The notes under the pieces: model-generated
Told to the model about the DNA's origin: nothing
What the model saw: the letters and a program-made list of their open reading frames with translations, nothing else
Database searches by the model: none
Assembly: GCA_920105625.2 (NCBI GenBank)
Contig: OV050030.1
Span: 62,160,322-62,224,321 of the forward strand
DNA length: 64,000 nt
Direction of reading: 5' to 3'
Origin: Clusia tigrina
Lineage: Eukaryota; Arthropoda; Insecta; Diptera; Clusiidae
In this document: positions 47,777-60,198 of the stretch, one piece after another
How the letters are laid out: each line of letters starts with the position of its first letter
Position numbering within the stretch: the first letter of the stretch is position 1
Translations under genes and position numbers: made by a program

Positions 47777-48100
47777 GATCCTCAACTTGAAATGGTATAG
47801 GGCGTCCAAAGGATGCCGGTCTATTCAAATCAAGAAGGTCACTTATTTATTTAAGTTGAACTAAAATGTTAGATCCTCAACTTGAAAGGATATAGGGCGT
47901 CCAAAGGATGCCGGTCTATTTCGAATCAAGAAGGTAACTAACTATTCAAGCTGAATCAATCAACTTCCAAACTTATGAGGATACAGGCGTCCAAAGGATG
48001 CCGATTTATTCCTTTCAAGTAGGTTGTTAACTTGTTCAAGCTGAATTGAGTTCTATCAAATTTCAAGGTGTAAGGCGTCCAAAGGATGCCGATCTACTCC
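47777..48100 (+). repeat. Four-unit 85-94-bp repeat with a hairpin core
   Basis: The core GGCGTCCAAAGGATGCC recurs near 47801, 47895, 47988 and 48073 (spacing 94, 93 and 85). The core itself can fold into a 7-bp stem with an AAA loop. Units also share GATCCTCAACTTGAAA-like and AATCAAGAAGGT sequences. The block recurs at 62433-62757. It resembles part of an LTR or a small satellite. Confidence 0.8.
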
Positions 48101-48409
48101 AAGAAAAAGGAAAGACTGCTTAGTTTCAGTGTAGTGTACCAAAAGTAGTTTATTCTAAATATCAAGTCTTTTTATACTTTAAATGTGCTGTGTAAGCTTA
48201 TATCTAGGTATATTGTAAGATTAAGTATATTACATATGTGTACTATAAGCTTATATCAATAAGTATAGGTTCTAAATATATTATGTATACTCGTATGTCT
48301 CTATAAAGTTTGTTTACCTTATGTTTAAATATATACTCTAAATACATTGTGTGTGTGTGCTTACAGAGTTTGTTTACCTTATGTCTATGTAATAATGAAA
48401 TATATAATC

Positions 48410-49065
48410 TAAATACATTGTGTGTGTGTGTGTTTAATGTGGTCGTTGATATCGTCGCTGCCTGCTGCTTGCAGTTATGCAGTCGTTGCATTTTTGGAGC
48501 TGTTGAACCTGCTAGTATATTATGTGGTTGGGTTGCTCGGTTATTTATGCTGCTGTTGCAATTCTGGAATCGTTGAACTTCCTAGTGATTAATTGGTTGG
48601 GTTCTAGGTGGTTTAGGTGGTGGTGGTGATGAGGGTGTAGTGATCGTTGACACCGTAGGTGGGAACGTAGCTCCCGCGTTAATAAGTTTTTCTATTTTTA
48701 CAGTGGCATACGAAGTTGTCGCCGGTCGGTAACGGAAGCAGTTTATGTTTGATACCTTTTTTATAATCTTTTAATTTTTCATATTTATAATCTTTTAATT
48801 TTTCATTTTTATAATATAGACCTATCGTTTAAATATAATTGCCTTTATCGGCTTACATGGGGGCTCAACCGTCCGAGAAATAAAAGAACCGTAAAAAAGT
48901 AAAACGTGGAAGTAAAACCGTGCTCCAAAAAAATAAAGTATTATTATTATAATTTGTACAAAAATGAATTAGTGAATGAAATGAATTTTGTAAGGGAAGT
49001 CGGCAAATTAGATCCGTAACTTCGGGATAAGGATTGGCTCTGAAGATTGAGATAATCGGGCTTGA
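48410..49065. other. Probable 5' LTR/leader region of Gypsy element 4
   Basis: GT-rich microsatellite to 48432, then a T/G-rich stretch with no coding sequence. A PBS-like site follows at 48858. I could not pair this stretch with the 3' LTR candidate near 55163, so the 5' LTR is either rearranged or lost. Confidence 0.4.
48858..48875 (+). promoter_or_regulatory. Primer-binding site of Gypsy element 4
   Basis: TGGGGGCTCAACCGTCCG directly after a CA dinucleotide, sharing 13 bases with the element 2 PBS. Confidence 0.55.
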
Positions 49066-50050
49066 TTGGGAAGCAATAACCATGGTTTATGTACTCGTTC
49101 TGCAGCAGAAGTTGTGCTGTGTTCGGAAAAACGCGAATTTAAAGGTCAAAACGCGGAACTCGGTTTAATGAGTATAGAACAACAAAAAGAGTACTTTTTA
49201 AGGTCAAAGACAAAGTCTACGCAAGCAGAGGACGACGAAGGTGACGTTTTTTTTAATGCTCAAAACGAAACAACAAAGGAAGGTATAACTACAGCAAGTA
49301 CAAATAACGATAACGAAAGTGCAAATGAGAATAACACAGAAACAACGGCAACAACGAATATAAGAGATAAAAGCAGCAGCGAAATGGCAGAAATGGGCGA
49401 ATTGATTAGACTTCTCACACTAAAATTTGCAAAGGAAGAGGAAAAAGCAAAACGAAGAAAGTATTCATGAGTACATATTGCATATGCGACGGCTAGGTGC
49501 GTACGGGAAAATGGACGAATAATCGGTAATACGCTACATAGTAGATGGAATAAATGAAAGAACGGAAAACAAATTTTTGTTTTACACCGCGGAAAACTTT
49601 ACAGAACTTAGGAAACAATTAGAAATTTACGAGTCGATGGCGCAAAATAAAACGAAACAAAAAGAACAACACGTTAAAAAGGAAAATAACAACAAAAGCA
49701 CAAAGCGTGCCCATTGCCTTAACTGCGGCTCTACGAAACATGAAAAGAGCGAGTGTAAAGCACCAACAAAATGTTTTCGCTGTAACGGATCAAACCACAT
49801 TTCGAAAAAGTGCCCTCAGAATAGCAAAGCAACTGAAATAAAAGAAAATAAAGCAAACGAAGTCAATATTGTCAATGTACACGAATGTCGCGAAAAAATG
49901 TTAAAGCAGATCAAAATAAACGATGAAAATTTATTTTGTTTAGTTGACAGCGGCGCAGAAATATCGGTTATGAATGAAAAAAACTGCGAAAAGTATAAAC
50001 GCGGAATTAAGGGAATACGAAAACGGTGTGACAGGCATAGGAAATGTTAA
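49066..50050 (+). pseudogene. gag: Element 4 Gag and start of protease
   Basis: Frame 49066-49470 is Asn/Thr/Glu-rich. Its first codon is TTG, so the real start is not clear. After a break (missing capsid sequence between AKRRK and EYILHMRRLG, with a TAA at 49520-49522), the frame 49577-50050 has two CCHC knuckles (CLNCGSTKHEKSEC and CFRCNGSNHISKKC) and the protease active site LVDSGAEISVM. A frameshift near 50000 moves translation into the pol frame. Gag coats the RNA in the particle. This copy could not make a full-length product. Confidence 0.75.
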
Positions 50051-50981
50051 GGTAAAAGCAATCGGCATTTTTGAACCTGAAATTACTGTCGACAATTTGT
50101 GTATGCACAATATTGTTGTTGTTCCGAACAATGTATCGAAATATGAAGTCATCTTAGGCTTCGATTACATAGGCAAATGCAGTTACGATTATAGTGAAAA
50201 GGGGTATACGTTCAAAAGTTTTCTCGATGACAGCTATGAACATTCAACAATGAATATTATGATCAACACAGAGAAATTTGAAGCGCCAATAAAACATCAG
50301 AAACAAATAGAAGAAATTGTCGAACAATACAAACCTAACAAATATGCAATAAGCCCGATAAACATGAAAATTATATTAATCGATGAACGAATTATAAGAC
50401 ATACACCGAGAAGATTGCCGTTGCCGGAGCAGAAGGCGGTAAGTGACCAGGTGGAAGATTGGCTAAAAACTGGAATAATAAGGCCATCAAACTCAGAATT
50501 TTGCAGTCGGGTAGTTGTCGCGAATAAAAAAGATGGCAGCAAGCGCGTCTGTGTCGATTATCGCGATATTAACAAGCAGGTACAGAAGGACGTATTTCCA
50601 GTGCCATTGATGGAGGAAGTGGTTGAATCGTTGGAGAGCGCAAGATTATTTACCACATTGGACCTCGAAAACGCATTCTTCCAAGTCCCTATAAGCGAAG
50701 ACTCCAAAAAATATACAGCTTTCATTACCAGAGGCGGAGTTTTTGAATTTAACAGAGCACCCTTTGGTTTCTGTAATTCTCCAGCTATATTCTTACGCTT
50801 TAAAAATCACTTTTTTTGGAAATTAGTTCGTGAAAACATCATGCAGATGCAACAATGATAGAGAAAGAGATTAGGCAATGCGCATGTTTGCTTTCAATCA
50901 GCTGTTTTGCCTACGTCACGGTTGACTTTGTACTATTCAACCGCGCTTTTCAGCTGGTTTTTAAATAAAAAATTTGTTAAA

Positions 50982-51507
50982 ATGCGTTGTTCTGTATTCG
51001 GTTGTGACATTAAAAATAACAAAAAAGGCGAAAATAAATGGAGATCTTTCCATTTTCCTAAGGACAAAGTCCTTGCAAGAAAGTGGATTAACTTTTGTCG
51101 TCGGAAAGACGAAATAAATATAAAAAATGCATGGATATGTGAGGCGCACTTTGCGCCGCAAAATTTCGAAAGGAATTTGCAATTTGAAATGGGTAAGAAT
51201 AGCAATTATATTGTATTAATTATAATTATTATATAAGAAATGAAATATTATTTTAGGATTATGTTCAAGAAATCCAACAACGCTGCTGCCCAATGCTATT
51301 CCGAATATATCAGCAGCAACTTTAGAGGAAGCGAATGAGAGGCAGAAAAGAATGGAGTATCGATCAAGGAAGCAACTTGTGTCAACCCTCTTAAATGAGC
51401 CAGGAGTTTTTGTTGACAAAATAGAAAGTGATGGTATCGAAGAAGTACCACAAGCCGCGATAAAAGCAGTCGCCGACGAGAAGGAGGAAAAAATACAACA
51501 TTTAGAA
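50982..51507 (+). pseudogene. THAP and coiled-coil exons of P-like element 2
   Basis: Exon 1 (50982-51192) starts MRCSVFGCDIKNNK and has the THAP pattern: FHFPKDK, a Trp in RKWINFCRR, and CEAHFAP. A GTAAGA donor and a TTTTAG acceptor join it in phase to exon 2 (51257-51507), which is Glu/Lys-rich and ends in HLE before GTATAA. A third piece (about 51600-51749) continues the coiled coil (NLYENNEKQITEIKRLK, then ACIFTKGQ before GTAAGT), but its phase does not fit cleanly. THAP binds DNA, and the coiled coil dimerises the transposase in P elements. Confidence 0.7.
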
Positions 51508-51549
51508 GTATAAATGTGAGCGTCATAATTGAAGTCCATGGATAACTAC

Positions 51550-51585
<36 letters not shown>

Positions 51586-51929
51586 TCATATATTACAGAG
51601 AAAAACTAAAGAAGATTGTATGCAATTTATATGAAAATAATGAGAAGCAAATCACAGAGATAAAGCGCCTCAAAATTTGCATTAAGTCTTCAGAATTCCA
51701 CAGAAACAACTTGGAAGAAAAACTCGCTTGCATTTTCACCAAAGGCCAGGTAAGTGTATCTACTTAATTAATGATTTTACAAAAAATACAAAAAATGTCC
51801 TACCTGCAGATTGAAAGATTGAAAAATTGAAAAATGGAAATAATCGGCTCAATTGGAAAGGCTTTCAAAACTAACTAATATGTTAATGAAACATATGAGA
51901 ACCCTGCAAGCTGCTTTTGATTAATTAAA

Positions 51930-52122
51930 TAGCAGTGACTTGTATATATGTAAAAATTATATTAAGAAACACTTAGAATTACGTGGTCATGTAAATTGTA
52001 GTAAAAAAGTAAAAGAACTGTTTTTTAGAGCTAGAATGTATTTTAGAATCCGTTCACTAAATAAGACTATTGTAGAAAATATGTACAGCAAAAAGCGAAA
52101 ATTAAATAAAACAATTAATTGA
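51930..52122 (+). pseudogene. C-terminal tail of P-like transposase, element 2
   Basis: A short frame ending at a stop at 52120-52122 with ELFFRARMYFRIRSLN, the same tail motif as in the first P-like element. The DDE core is missing between this and the THAP/coiled-coil exons. Confidence 0.65.
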
Positions 52123-54650
52123 ATTGTTGTTAACTATTTTTTATTGATACCTGATTTTTATTTACAGCATTGTATTTTTGAATCGTTACGAGGACAGACT
52201 AATTAGTGATATTTTGGTGTCTCATTATGGTAGGGTTTTTTGTCGGCTGCTGAGGCTACAAAAGCAAACGTGTACACATGTGCGTACTTGATATAATAAC
52301 ACGTACATATATTATTAACATACCTATGTTTCAGCACTATTTTCCTTATGACACTCATAATTCCATTGCTACTTTCTTGGGCTTCTGGGCTGACGGCTAT
52401 TAATTCAAAAAAATTCCTCTCAACAAACATTTAAACACGTTTACTGACACTTTGTGAGCTGCTGAAACGCCCTGCCACAATTCTTTGGGTACAAATTCCG
52501 ATTTAAGAACTTTCGACCCAATTATAAACTTTTTTCTATACAAATTTTCGCAATGTTTCTTAAAAATGCAAAGAAAACCATTGAAAAGAAAATCAGCTCG
52601 TTAGTCAACCGTGACGTAGATGCGCAGAACGAAGCAAATTTGAACACAGCATTGCGTAATCTTGTCTCTGTGAATTGTGATACAGATGTATATGGATGAC
52701 GTAATTATTTATTCAAAGGATGAAGAAGACGGTATACGCAAGCTATGTGTGGTCTTGCAGGTATCGGCGCAACATGGATTACGAATAAAATGGAAGAAAT
52801 GTAAGTTTTTACAAACGGAAGTCGTTTTCTTAGGACTAAGGATTATAAATGGCAGTATATCTCCGGATGCTGAAAAATTTTTGGCTATAAAGAATTTTCC
52901 CGTGCCAAATAACATTAAGAAACTGCAATCACTCCTCGGACTCACAGGATACATCCGTAAATTTGTAGAAAACTACGCAATAATAACGAAACCGTTGACA
53001 GACCTGCTCAGAAAAAACTCAAAATTCGAAATAGGACAAGCTGAAATAAACGCCTTTGAAGAGATTAAGAATAAACTCACGAAACAGCCGGTTTTGAGAG
53101 TTTTCTCCCCGACAGCACCAATAGAATTACATACTGACGCCTGCAAAAATGTTTTTGGAGCAATTTTACTCCAGAAGTTCGACGAGTTACACTCGATTTA
53201 TTTTTGGAGTAAGAAGTGTACTCCAGAAGAGAGCAAGCTTCATAGTTTCTATCTGGAAATTAAAGCAGCGTATTTAGCGGTACAAAAACTAAGGCATTAT
53301 TTGCTCGGAAGGAAATTTAAATTTATAACTGATTGTCAAGCATTTAAAAGCGCTACAAGTTAAAGCGACTTATCACCAGCAATAACAAGATGGATAATTT
53401 ATCTACAGGACTTCCAATATACGATTGAACACAGAAAAGGTACCTCTATGAGACATGTGGACACTCTGAGCAGAGCGCCAGTAAGTATAGCGTTAATTAA
53501 CGAAGAAATAAGTGCTCGCTTACGTAAAGCACAAGCGACAGACGAACATTTCGTGGCGATCAGAAAAATTCTGGAGCTCACACAATATGAAAACTACGAA
53601 CTGAAGAATAACGTCTTGTTCAAAAACGTAAATGGTTTAATGCTTTTGGCAGTACCTCGGTTAATGGAAAACGAAGTCATCAAAAACGAACATAAAAAAG
53701 GCCATTTTGCGGCGGAAAAAACCATGAACGCTTTGGAACAGAAGTACTACATACCACACCTGCGAAAAAAAGTAGAAACGTTAAATCAAAATTGCGTAAA
53801 ATGTATACTGTTTAATAAAAAGCTGGGAAAACAAGAGGGTCATCTGAAAGTTATTGAAAAAGGAGACGCTCCACTATTTACCATACATATCGATCATTTG
53901 GGGCCAATGGACTCGACAACGAAGATGTATAAATATATATTTTCAGCAATTGACAGATTCGCGAAATTTACTTGGCTTTGCCCTACAAAAACCACGTCGG
54001 CAGAAGAAGCAATCAAAAAACTATCGGATTGGACTAATGTTTTTGGAACACCACTTCGAATAATCAGCGACAGAGGGCCTGCATTTACGTCTACGGCATT
54101 CAAAGAGAAGTGTGAAGCCGAATCAATTGAGCACGTTTTAATCACAACAGGCATGGCAAGAGGAAACGGCCAAGTTGAACGGCTTAATAGAGTTATAATT
54201 AATGTAATCTCGAAATTGTCAGCTGATCGGCCAGAGTCTTGGTACAAATATGTCCATAAAGTGCAAAACGTAATTAACAACACAGTCAGCAAATCAACAA
54301 AATATACGCCATTCGAACTAATGTTTGGAACGAAGATGAGAACAGCAGTAGACATTAATATGAACGAGATGATTGAAGCAGAAACAGCGGCGATTTTTGC
54401 AAATGAACGCGACGAGATCAGAATCAAAGGTAAGGAAGAAATCGATAAGGCTCAAGCTGAGTACAAACTGCACTATGACAAGAAGCGGAAGAATGAAATG
54501 GCATACAAAATAGGGGACCTTGCTGCTATAAAGTGGACTCAATTTGTTTCCGGGAAAAAACTCATCAGCGAATACATGGGACCATACGAGGTAATCAGGT
54601 GCAAACGTAACGGACGATATGACGTCAAAAAAGCGGCGCAGTTTGAATGA

Positions 54651-55162
54651 CCAAACAAGACGTCAACCAGTTCCGACTTCATGAACCATGGAAACAGGAA
54701 GAGCAAGATCTGTCCGGGACGGAAGATGAGGAGTCGAAAATAATTTATTCATTTGTTCAAAACAATAGACGCACTGGAAAGAAAACACTGGAAAGAAAAC
54801 AATTTTGAACTAATTTCTATGCGTCAAATGAATTCCATATCTTACATTTGCGAATTTCGAAATAACAAAATTAACACAACAAAATATTAATTTTTTTTAA
54901 TCCTAACCCATACATTACCATTAAAGGGTCCTTTATATTAGAAAAGTTAAGAGTTATTTTAATAATAATAAAGTACATAAAAATAAATTGAAACCGTATA
55001 ATGTAATTTAAATAATACTGAAAAGAAACAAAGTAAAAACAAAATCACTTAAGAGATTGAACAATAAGATGAATAATAATGTAATCATAACGTAAAATCA
55101 CACATTGTACACTTTAAGAAAAATTGTTTGCTACCACCCTTAATTTGTCTCTTAGGGGTGAG
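54651..55162. other. Pol tail and untranslated 3' region of element 4
   Basis: The pol coding sequence appears to continue briefly in another frame (QDVNQFRLHEPWKQEEQ), then turns to AT-rich DNA until a purine-rich GGGGTGAGGG just before 55163. Confidence 0.5.
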
Positions 55163-55700
55163 GGTGTAGTGTACCTCACTAGCGTACACTGACGACCACA
55201 CAATAACACAAGCAAATTCGTACTCTGTATTCCTACATGCCACACATAATATTGTTAGCGCAATTACTCAGTGCGTACTGCTGAATATGCATTTAATACA
55301 AAACAACGACTCAAGCAGTCTCTGTACAGAATATTGTTGGCGCGATACACGCAATTGCGCTCAATGCAGAATGGTGAATAAACATTTTTGGCAATGCAAA
55401 GACAAGGTAATCACTCAATGTAATGTAAACAAAGCGTGCTTGACCATGATTTGTCAACATCAAATGTCGATAATACGTAATGTAATTAATAATGATTCAT
55501 AACATGTAGAAATAATATAGGAATAATTTATGTTAGATAGAGTAAGAGAAAATATGTTTCAAAATGATATAAAAGGGCCATCGAGCGAATAAATATCAGA
55601 TTTAATCTGAACGTTTAAAACTGCATAACTGCACTAAACTTCTATTCCTTTTCTGTGCTCTCAATTAGGCTTAATTGAAAACAGCACACACAATAACGTG
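55163..55700 (+). repeat. Candidate 3' LTR of element 4
   Basis: Starts TGTAGTGTACCTCACTAG after a purine tract and contains a TATAAAAG-type promoter near 55568 followed by AATAAA. The end is not fixed, since no matching 5' LTR was found. Confidence 0.5.
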
Positions 55701-57254
55701 ATCAGTGGCACAATCCGCCGTTCAAAAGCTTTGCTACAGGGCGCATATCCGCTTCGCTAGGATCTCTACTCTTTACATAACTTTACCACATGATGAACCT
55801 ACGTACAGAAGCGAACTACACGTGAATCCTGCCAAAACACTTAATCTATTAGATGACGACCCTGCCAACCTCTCATCAATCTATTACAACAACAATATAA
55901 TGATAATTGGTACTTATATTAGACGCATTCAATTCGCAACTTGTATCGAGCTCGTATCGGGTTGTGCGAATAAAACAGCACACGAGTAAGTGGTATATTT
56001 GGCAGCACTGTTTCCACTGTTTTTTTAAACATTTAGTTTTTTTATATTTTTTCTACAAACTCATCATTTAAATATAATTTAAATCAACATAATAATAATA
56101 TTAAAGGCAAAAAACAAAATCCAAAGATTAATTTTGGTTTTCTTTAAATTTAATCAACTAAAATATAAAAAATCCAAAGCAAATTTGTATGGGTACTTTT
56201 TAATCTCGTTGGTTTTCAAGCGATTTTTTAATTTGGATGCACTTTCTAACGAGGATTAAAAAAAATTCGCTCGTTTCATAAGAGTATAATTTACTCGATA
56301 ACTTTTTCCATACAAAAGTCTGTCCTATACTCGATAGAGTGGCGAATCGAAAGCGCATATTGTCAATTTTCATAATATGCCGATTAATATAATCAACGAA
56401 TCTTACATCAACTTGGAAGCATCCCCACTAACAATAGTACCAGCAATAATGCAACCAACACCTAATGAAGAAAAATGCATCAACTTATTAACTTTTGAAT
56501 CATTAAACGAATTGCACATTAACAACACCAGCGAAATACAATCTCTAAGAACGAACACAGTAATCAGCAGATTGTCAATCAATCTGCCTTATTAGTATCA
56601 TCATAATTTGTATCGCTTGCTCAAAAATATAGTGCGAAATATCAAAATACGTCATCAGAGAAGTGCAGATACATCAGCCAACATCAGAACTCAATAAATT
56701 AACTTCCGTATCATTACCTGAAACTCTTCATGCCATTCCACAGAATTATAAGTTCGTTTTAAAACGATTGAGGAGACTCGAAGTTAGGAGGGAAGAGCTA
56801 ACTCCACGCTTATCAATTCTACTGAACTCCTCACCTTAATTCATATTTCATCACATCCGTAGCCATAAAATATCCTGACGACATGTTTATCACTGAATTC
56901 CAGCATGCGACAGGTAAATGCTACAACAACAGCGACAACCATAGCTGCAGTAGAATAAATAAAAATATAATAAATAAATGTGAAATTAGCTTTAGAACTA
57001 GATTGTTAATTTGGATTTCAGTAGAAACATTTTTTTAAAATATAATTAAGTAGAAAATAATTTAAGTCATGCACACGATTCCGAAAAATCTCCTTCGAAA
57101 ACAGTTTGTAGTCAGGTTGTTTCATTTGGTGGCGTTATATCCCAATTTCGGCTAGATTTCTCTTCCAAAAACATGTTGACCTCTTTAGTCGGATTCCACT
57201 GAGCAAGATTCGGCATATTCATATGGTTATACATGTACCTGTTTTCAGTTTCGA
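55701..57254. other. Unassigned, possibly a decayed env-like coding region
   Basis: Frames 55705-55989 and 56377-56595 encode Asn/Leu-rich peptides (TFESLNELHINNT and similar). They loosely resemble the C-terminal part of insect retroviral envelopes, but the match is weak and stops are frequent. The rest shows nothing recognisable. Confidence 0.3.
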
Positions 57255-57797
57255 TTATTTACTTCGACTTTCTACTATTTTGGATAGCTTTAAAATGATA
57301 TCATTGAGCTTCATGTCTTTGATTGTGTCCGTTCCATTCGAAAAGTCATTCAACTGAACATACAGATTTGATAATGATATGCTTGGTGCCAAAAGAGAAC
57401 GAATTTCTTCGATGTTGGCATGCTGACTGAAGCTGACGAATGGAGCAATTGTATCCAAAATTTATTGCCGATTTGTCAAGTGCATCCAAAATGCTTACAC
57501 GAACATCATTAAGTCTTGTTGCAGACCACCGAGAAGTACGGACTGCAGTTCGATAGATTTCAATGAAAATTTGTACTCTTCCTATTCATGCACCAATTGC
57601 TTTGCTAAATTACTTTCGAAGCCTCTAGGCAATTTGACATTTTTCATGCCTTCCAAAGTTTTCAGGATCGAACTAATGTGTGATTTCAATGAAATAAGTG
57701 TCAATTGATCTGATTGCAATTGCTTCTGGAACCGACTAAATACGAACAATGCATCAGCCAACAATGCAATCCGTTTCACAGTTTCTAATTCTGTCAA
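57255..57797 (-). pseudogene. hAT-like / KIAA1586-like transposase-derived remnant
   Basis: Two minus-strand frames (57797-57582 and 57458-57255) appear to be one broken gene. The first reads IALLADALFVFSRFQKQLQS, then SHISSILKTLEGMKNV and LPRGFESNLAKQL; the second reads APFVSFSQHANIEEIRSLL. The SRFQKQLQSD region and LP-GFE motif resemble the linker of hAT-derived KIAA1586/ZNF862-type proteins found in insect genomes. No dimerisation domain or zinc finger is visible. The match is from memory of family style and is tentative. Confidence 0.4.
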
Positions 57798-59840
57798 ATA
57801 ATTGAGAAATCAAGTGCAACCTACGAATTTAAAATATCTTTGCTATCATTAGCAGATACAATCCATGATCGAAAGTAATGCCTTTGAATTCTGGTGGACG
57901 AATAGCTAAGATATGAAAAAAGCTGTACACTGGCAAAAAACATTGGTTTGATGCAAAAAAGAAAAAGGTATAAATATTTAATTATATTAACAGGCTTTTT
58001 AACTAGACTGATTTTAATACAATTGACAAATAAATGGCTAAAAAAGGAGAGAAAGAAATTTTAAAAAAATGTATGACTCTCATTCCCATTCCTTAATAAG
58101 CATTACGTTACAAAAAGAAAATTACTTCAGTGTGCAAACGGAGAGCAAATGGATATATTCCAGACAATAATGGAGAAGGCGTGGCCTTTATATGATTATT
58201 TTATTTATTTATTATAGTTTTTTACTATAAATTATCGTAAACAAGTATCTGATTTTTTTCTACACTCCTTTCAAAGACCACTGTCAAGTCTACTGTCAGA
58301 ATGCAAGTTAAGATAAATCTTTATTTGCAAAGCTAATGGCTAATATAAACAAATAGCATCTTAAAGATGCATAAAAGTAAATTCATATAAGAAGATGAGC
58401 ATCGGCAAATTCTGATTGATGCCGTATCTCATGATAGAATAAACAAAAACAAGTTGTATCCTGAGGAATCAAGCAAGGCTTCGTCTTATTTCATTCTCAC
58501 GCTAAAAGTGAAGACATCAGCAACTTCCTTCTGATGCATTCTTTATCTAATGATGAAATAATTGTTTCTCATGATGAAATAGTTATTTTGTTTATATTAA
58601 AAAACTATAAAAAGAAAGAGGGTTTATTGAGATACTCAGTTGGATTTTAGCAGGCAACAGTTGGCAGTTGACATCTAAGAGTTTATGCGGTTCTTAAGAG
58701 TTCTTGTTTGACTTCACTATCGTTGAGATTGTAATAAATAATTTTATTTTTTTAAAACGCAAAGTCCCGCGAAAAACTATTAATTTGCATTCATCATAAT
58801 GTAAACATGGATTGTGCTTCAAATAATATTAAAATTAATTATTACATATTAAGGAGTGACGACTTTTTCGCAACAATTTACTTGATGTTTTCTATATAAT
58901 ATTTTTTGTATTCTTACTCATTGCTTTCTTTTTTACAACATTTCTCGGAGTGCATTAGTTAGTTTTTCTAATTTGCAGTAGTGTTAGTGTTTTGTTTTAC
59001 TTTCTAAACTTTTCATGGTCATACCATTATTTTGCTAACAATTTGTGTAGTGAGTAATTTCTTTGTTCTACGGAAAAAGCGTGTAATTGAAATTTAAAAG
59101 GTAAGTGAAAACTTACTTTCAATTGCATGCAGTAAATTACATTATTATGGATGTGGCCTCTAATCATGCTGAGAGAAACTGATTATTTCACGGGGTGCTT
59201 GCTTGGTTTGCAATTAAGTCAAGTATAAGTTTATCAATTTTTTAAATGGTTTTTTTAACGGAAAGAACGGAGTGGGGATATAATTCTATATCTCCCAATC
59301 ATTAAATTGATAGTTTCATACAATTAACAAAGCTTGTATATTTTATGTGTAGTTCTGAATATAAGCAATGTACGAGTATATGTAAGTTATGCACCATTGG
59401 AAAAATATTCATACCACCTTATCTAGTAAAGCCACTAAAATACCTCTCCCTATCATTTTGCAATTCTCAGGAATTTATTTGCAACTACAAGTCAGTATAT
59501 GATTATAAATATTTTCTACAATCTTTAATTTAATGTTACCATTCACGTGAATGAATTAAGTCCGTATGGTGACTGCGAAGATCAAAACTAAATTTTTCCC
59601 TCAAGATTCATCCATACTGCACTTTGGTCACAAAGAATGACTATTGCACCGATTACCGCAAAACATTTTGCGATTAAAGTATATGTGCTTACTTTCTTGA
59701 AAACTTATTTTGAGCTTAAATACATATCTTACGCCTGTTTTAATTAACTCGAAAATGCTGAAACCTGCTCTTGATGGTCAGGTAATGATGCAGAACTGTT
59801 TTGATGCATGCCGAATGATGATTTACAATCCTAATAAATG
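57798..59840. other. No coding sequence; possible solo LTR at 58288-58800
   Basis: Mostly AT-rich. Around 58607 a TATAAAAAG box is followed about 25 bp later by ACTCAGTT (initiator-like) and then by AATAAA (about 58735), an order typical of an LTR. I could not find termini or a partner. Confidence 0.3.
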
Positions 59841-60005
59841 CAATGCGCTGCCTTGATCAGGAAATGATTGTCGTGTTCCCATGTGAACGACAACGTGCAC
59901 CCAGATATGGCGTATCCGATCATTCATGGACAGGCGTTGCAAAATAACATCAGCACAGCAGCTTATTGCTTTGCGTATTTTACGCTTTGAAATACAGTTT
60001 TATAA

Positions 60006-60198
60006 ATCTTGGCAAGGAGTCGAACCTTGTGCTACAATTAATTAAAGCACCCACCAGTTCGCCAAAGATTATAAATTTAAATTTTTCCGACAATTTGTCG
60101 CCATCGTTTTTAATATTACTTTCGTAAAATATTGCTTTCGTAAAATTGGCAAGGGGTTGAACCTTGTGTCGCCCACAATCGAAGACACCCAGCAATTT
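60006..60198 (-). other. tRNA-like folds in duplicated leader
   Basis: Counterparts of 45013-45076 (60006-60069) and 45150-45205 (60143-60198), with the pairing bases unchanged. Confidence 0.5.

Larger units (their letters stand above)
50850..52680 (+). mobile_element. P-element-like transposon 2, internally deleted
   Basis: Inserted in the RT active-site region of element 4. The flanks TGCAGATG (50842-50849) and TACAGATG (52681-52688) form an 8-bp duplication with one difference. The ends are imperfect inverted repeats of about 32 bp, best conserved in AGATTA-GCAATGC. A further inverted match (CTACGTCACGGTTGAC) lies inside each end. It contains a THAP exon, coiled-coil sequence and a transposase tail, without a catalytic core. 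Confidence 0.85.
49974..54650 (+). pseudogene. pol: Element 4 Pol, interrupted by a P-like element and a stop
   Basis: The first part (49974-50849) has the protease tail and RT motifs (VCVDYRDINKQ, LDLENAFFQVPI, FGFCNSPAIF). The P-like insertion sits exactly before the catalytic YMDD. RT then resumes at 52681 (YMDDVIIYSKDEED), with RNase H (TDACKNVFGAILL). A TAA at 53361-53363 lies in frame with the integrase part, which continues from 53448 to 54650 with the HHCC finger (CVKCILFNKK) and DDE motifs HIDHLG, SDRGPAF and NGQVERL. Insertion plus duplication totals 1839 bp, a multiple of three, so the frame is the same on both sides. Confidence 0.88.
48858..55700 (+). mobile_element. Ty3/Gypsy retrotransposon (element 4), defective
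   Basis: PBS, gag, protease, RT, RNase H and integrase run in order on the plus strand, followed by a purine-rich GGGGTGAGGG and an LTR-like TGTAGTG start at about 55163. Its gag has a gap and pol has a stop and a P-like insertion. Proteins resemble element 2, but the copies are clearly distinct families. Boundaries are approximate. Confidence 0.8.

Noticed and set aside
48635..48865. 231-bp 5' LTR for element 4 starting TGTAGTG
   Set aside because: It shares only the first few bases with the 3' LTR candidate at 55163. The rest does not align.
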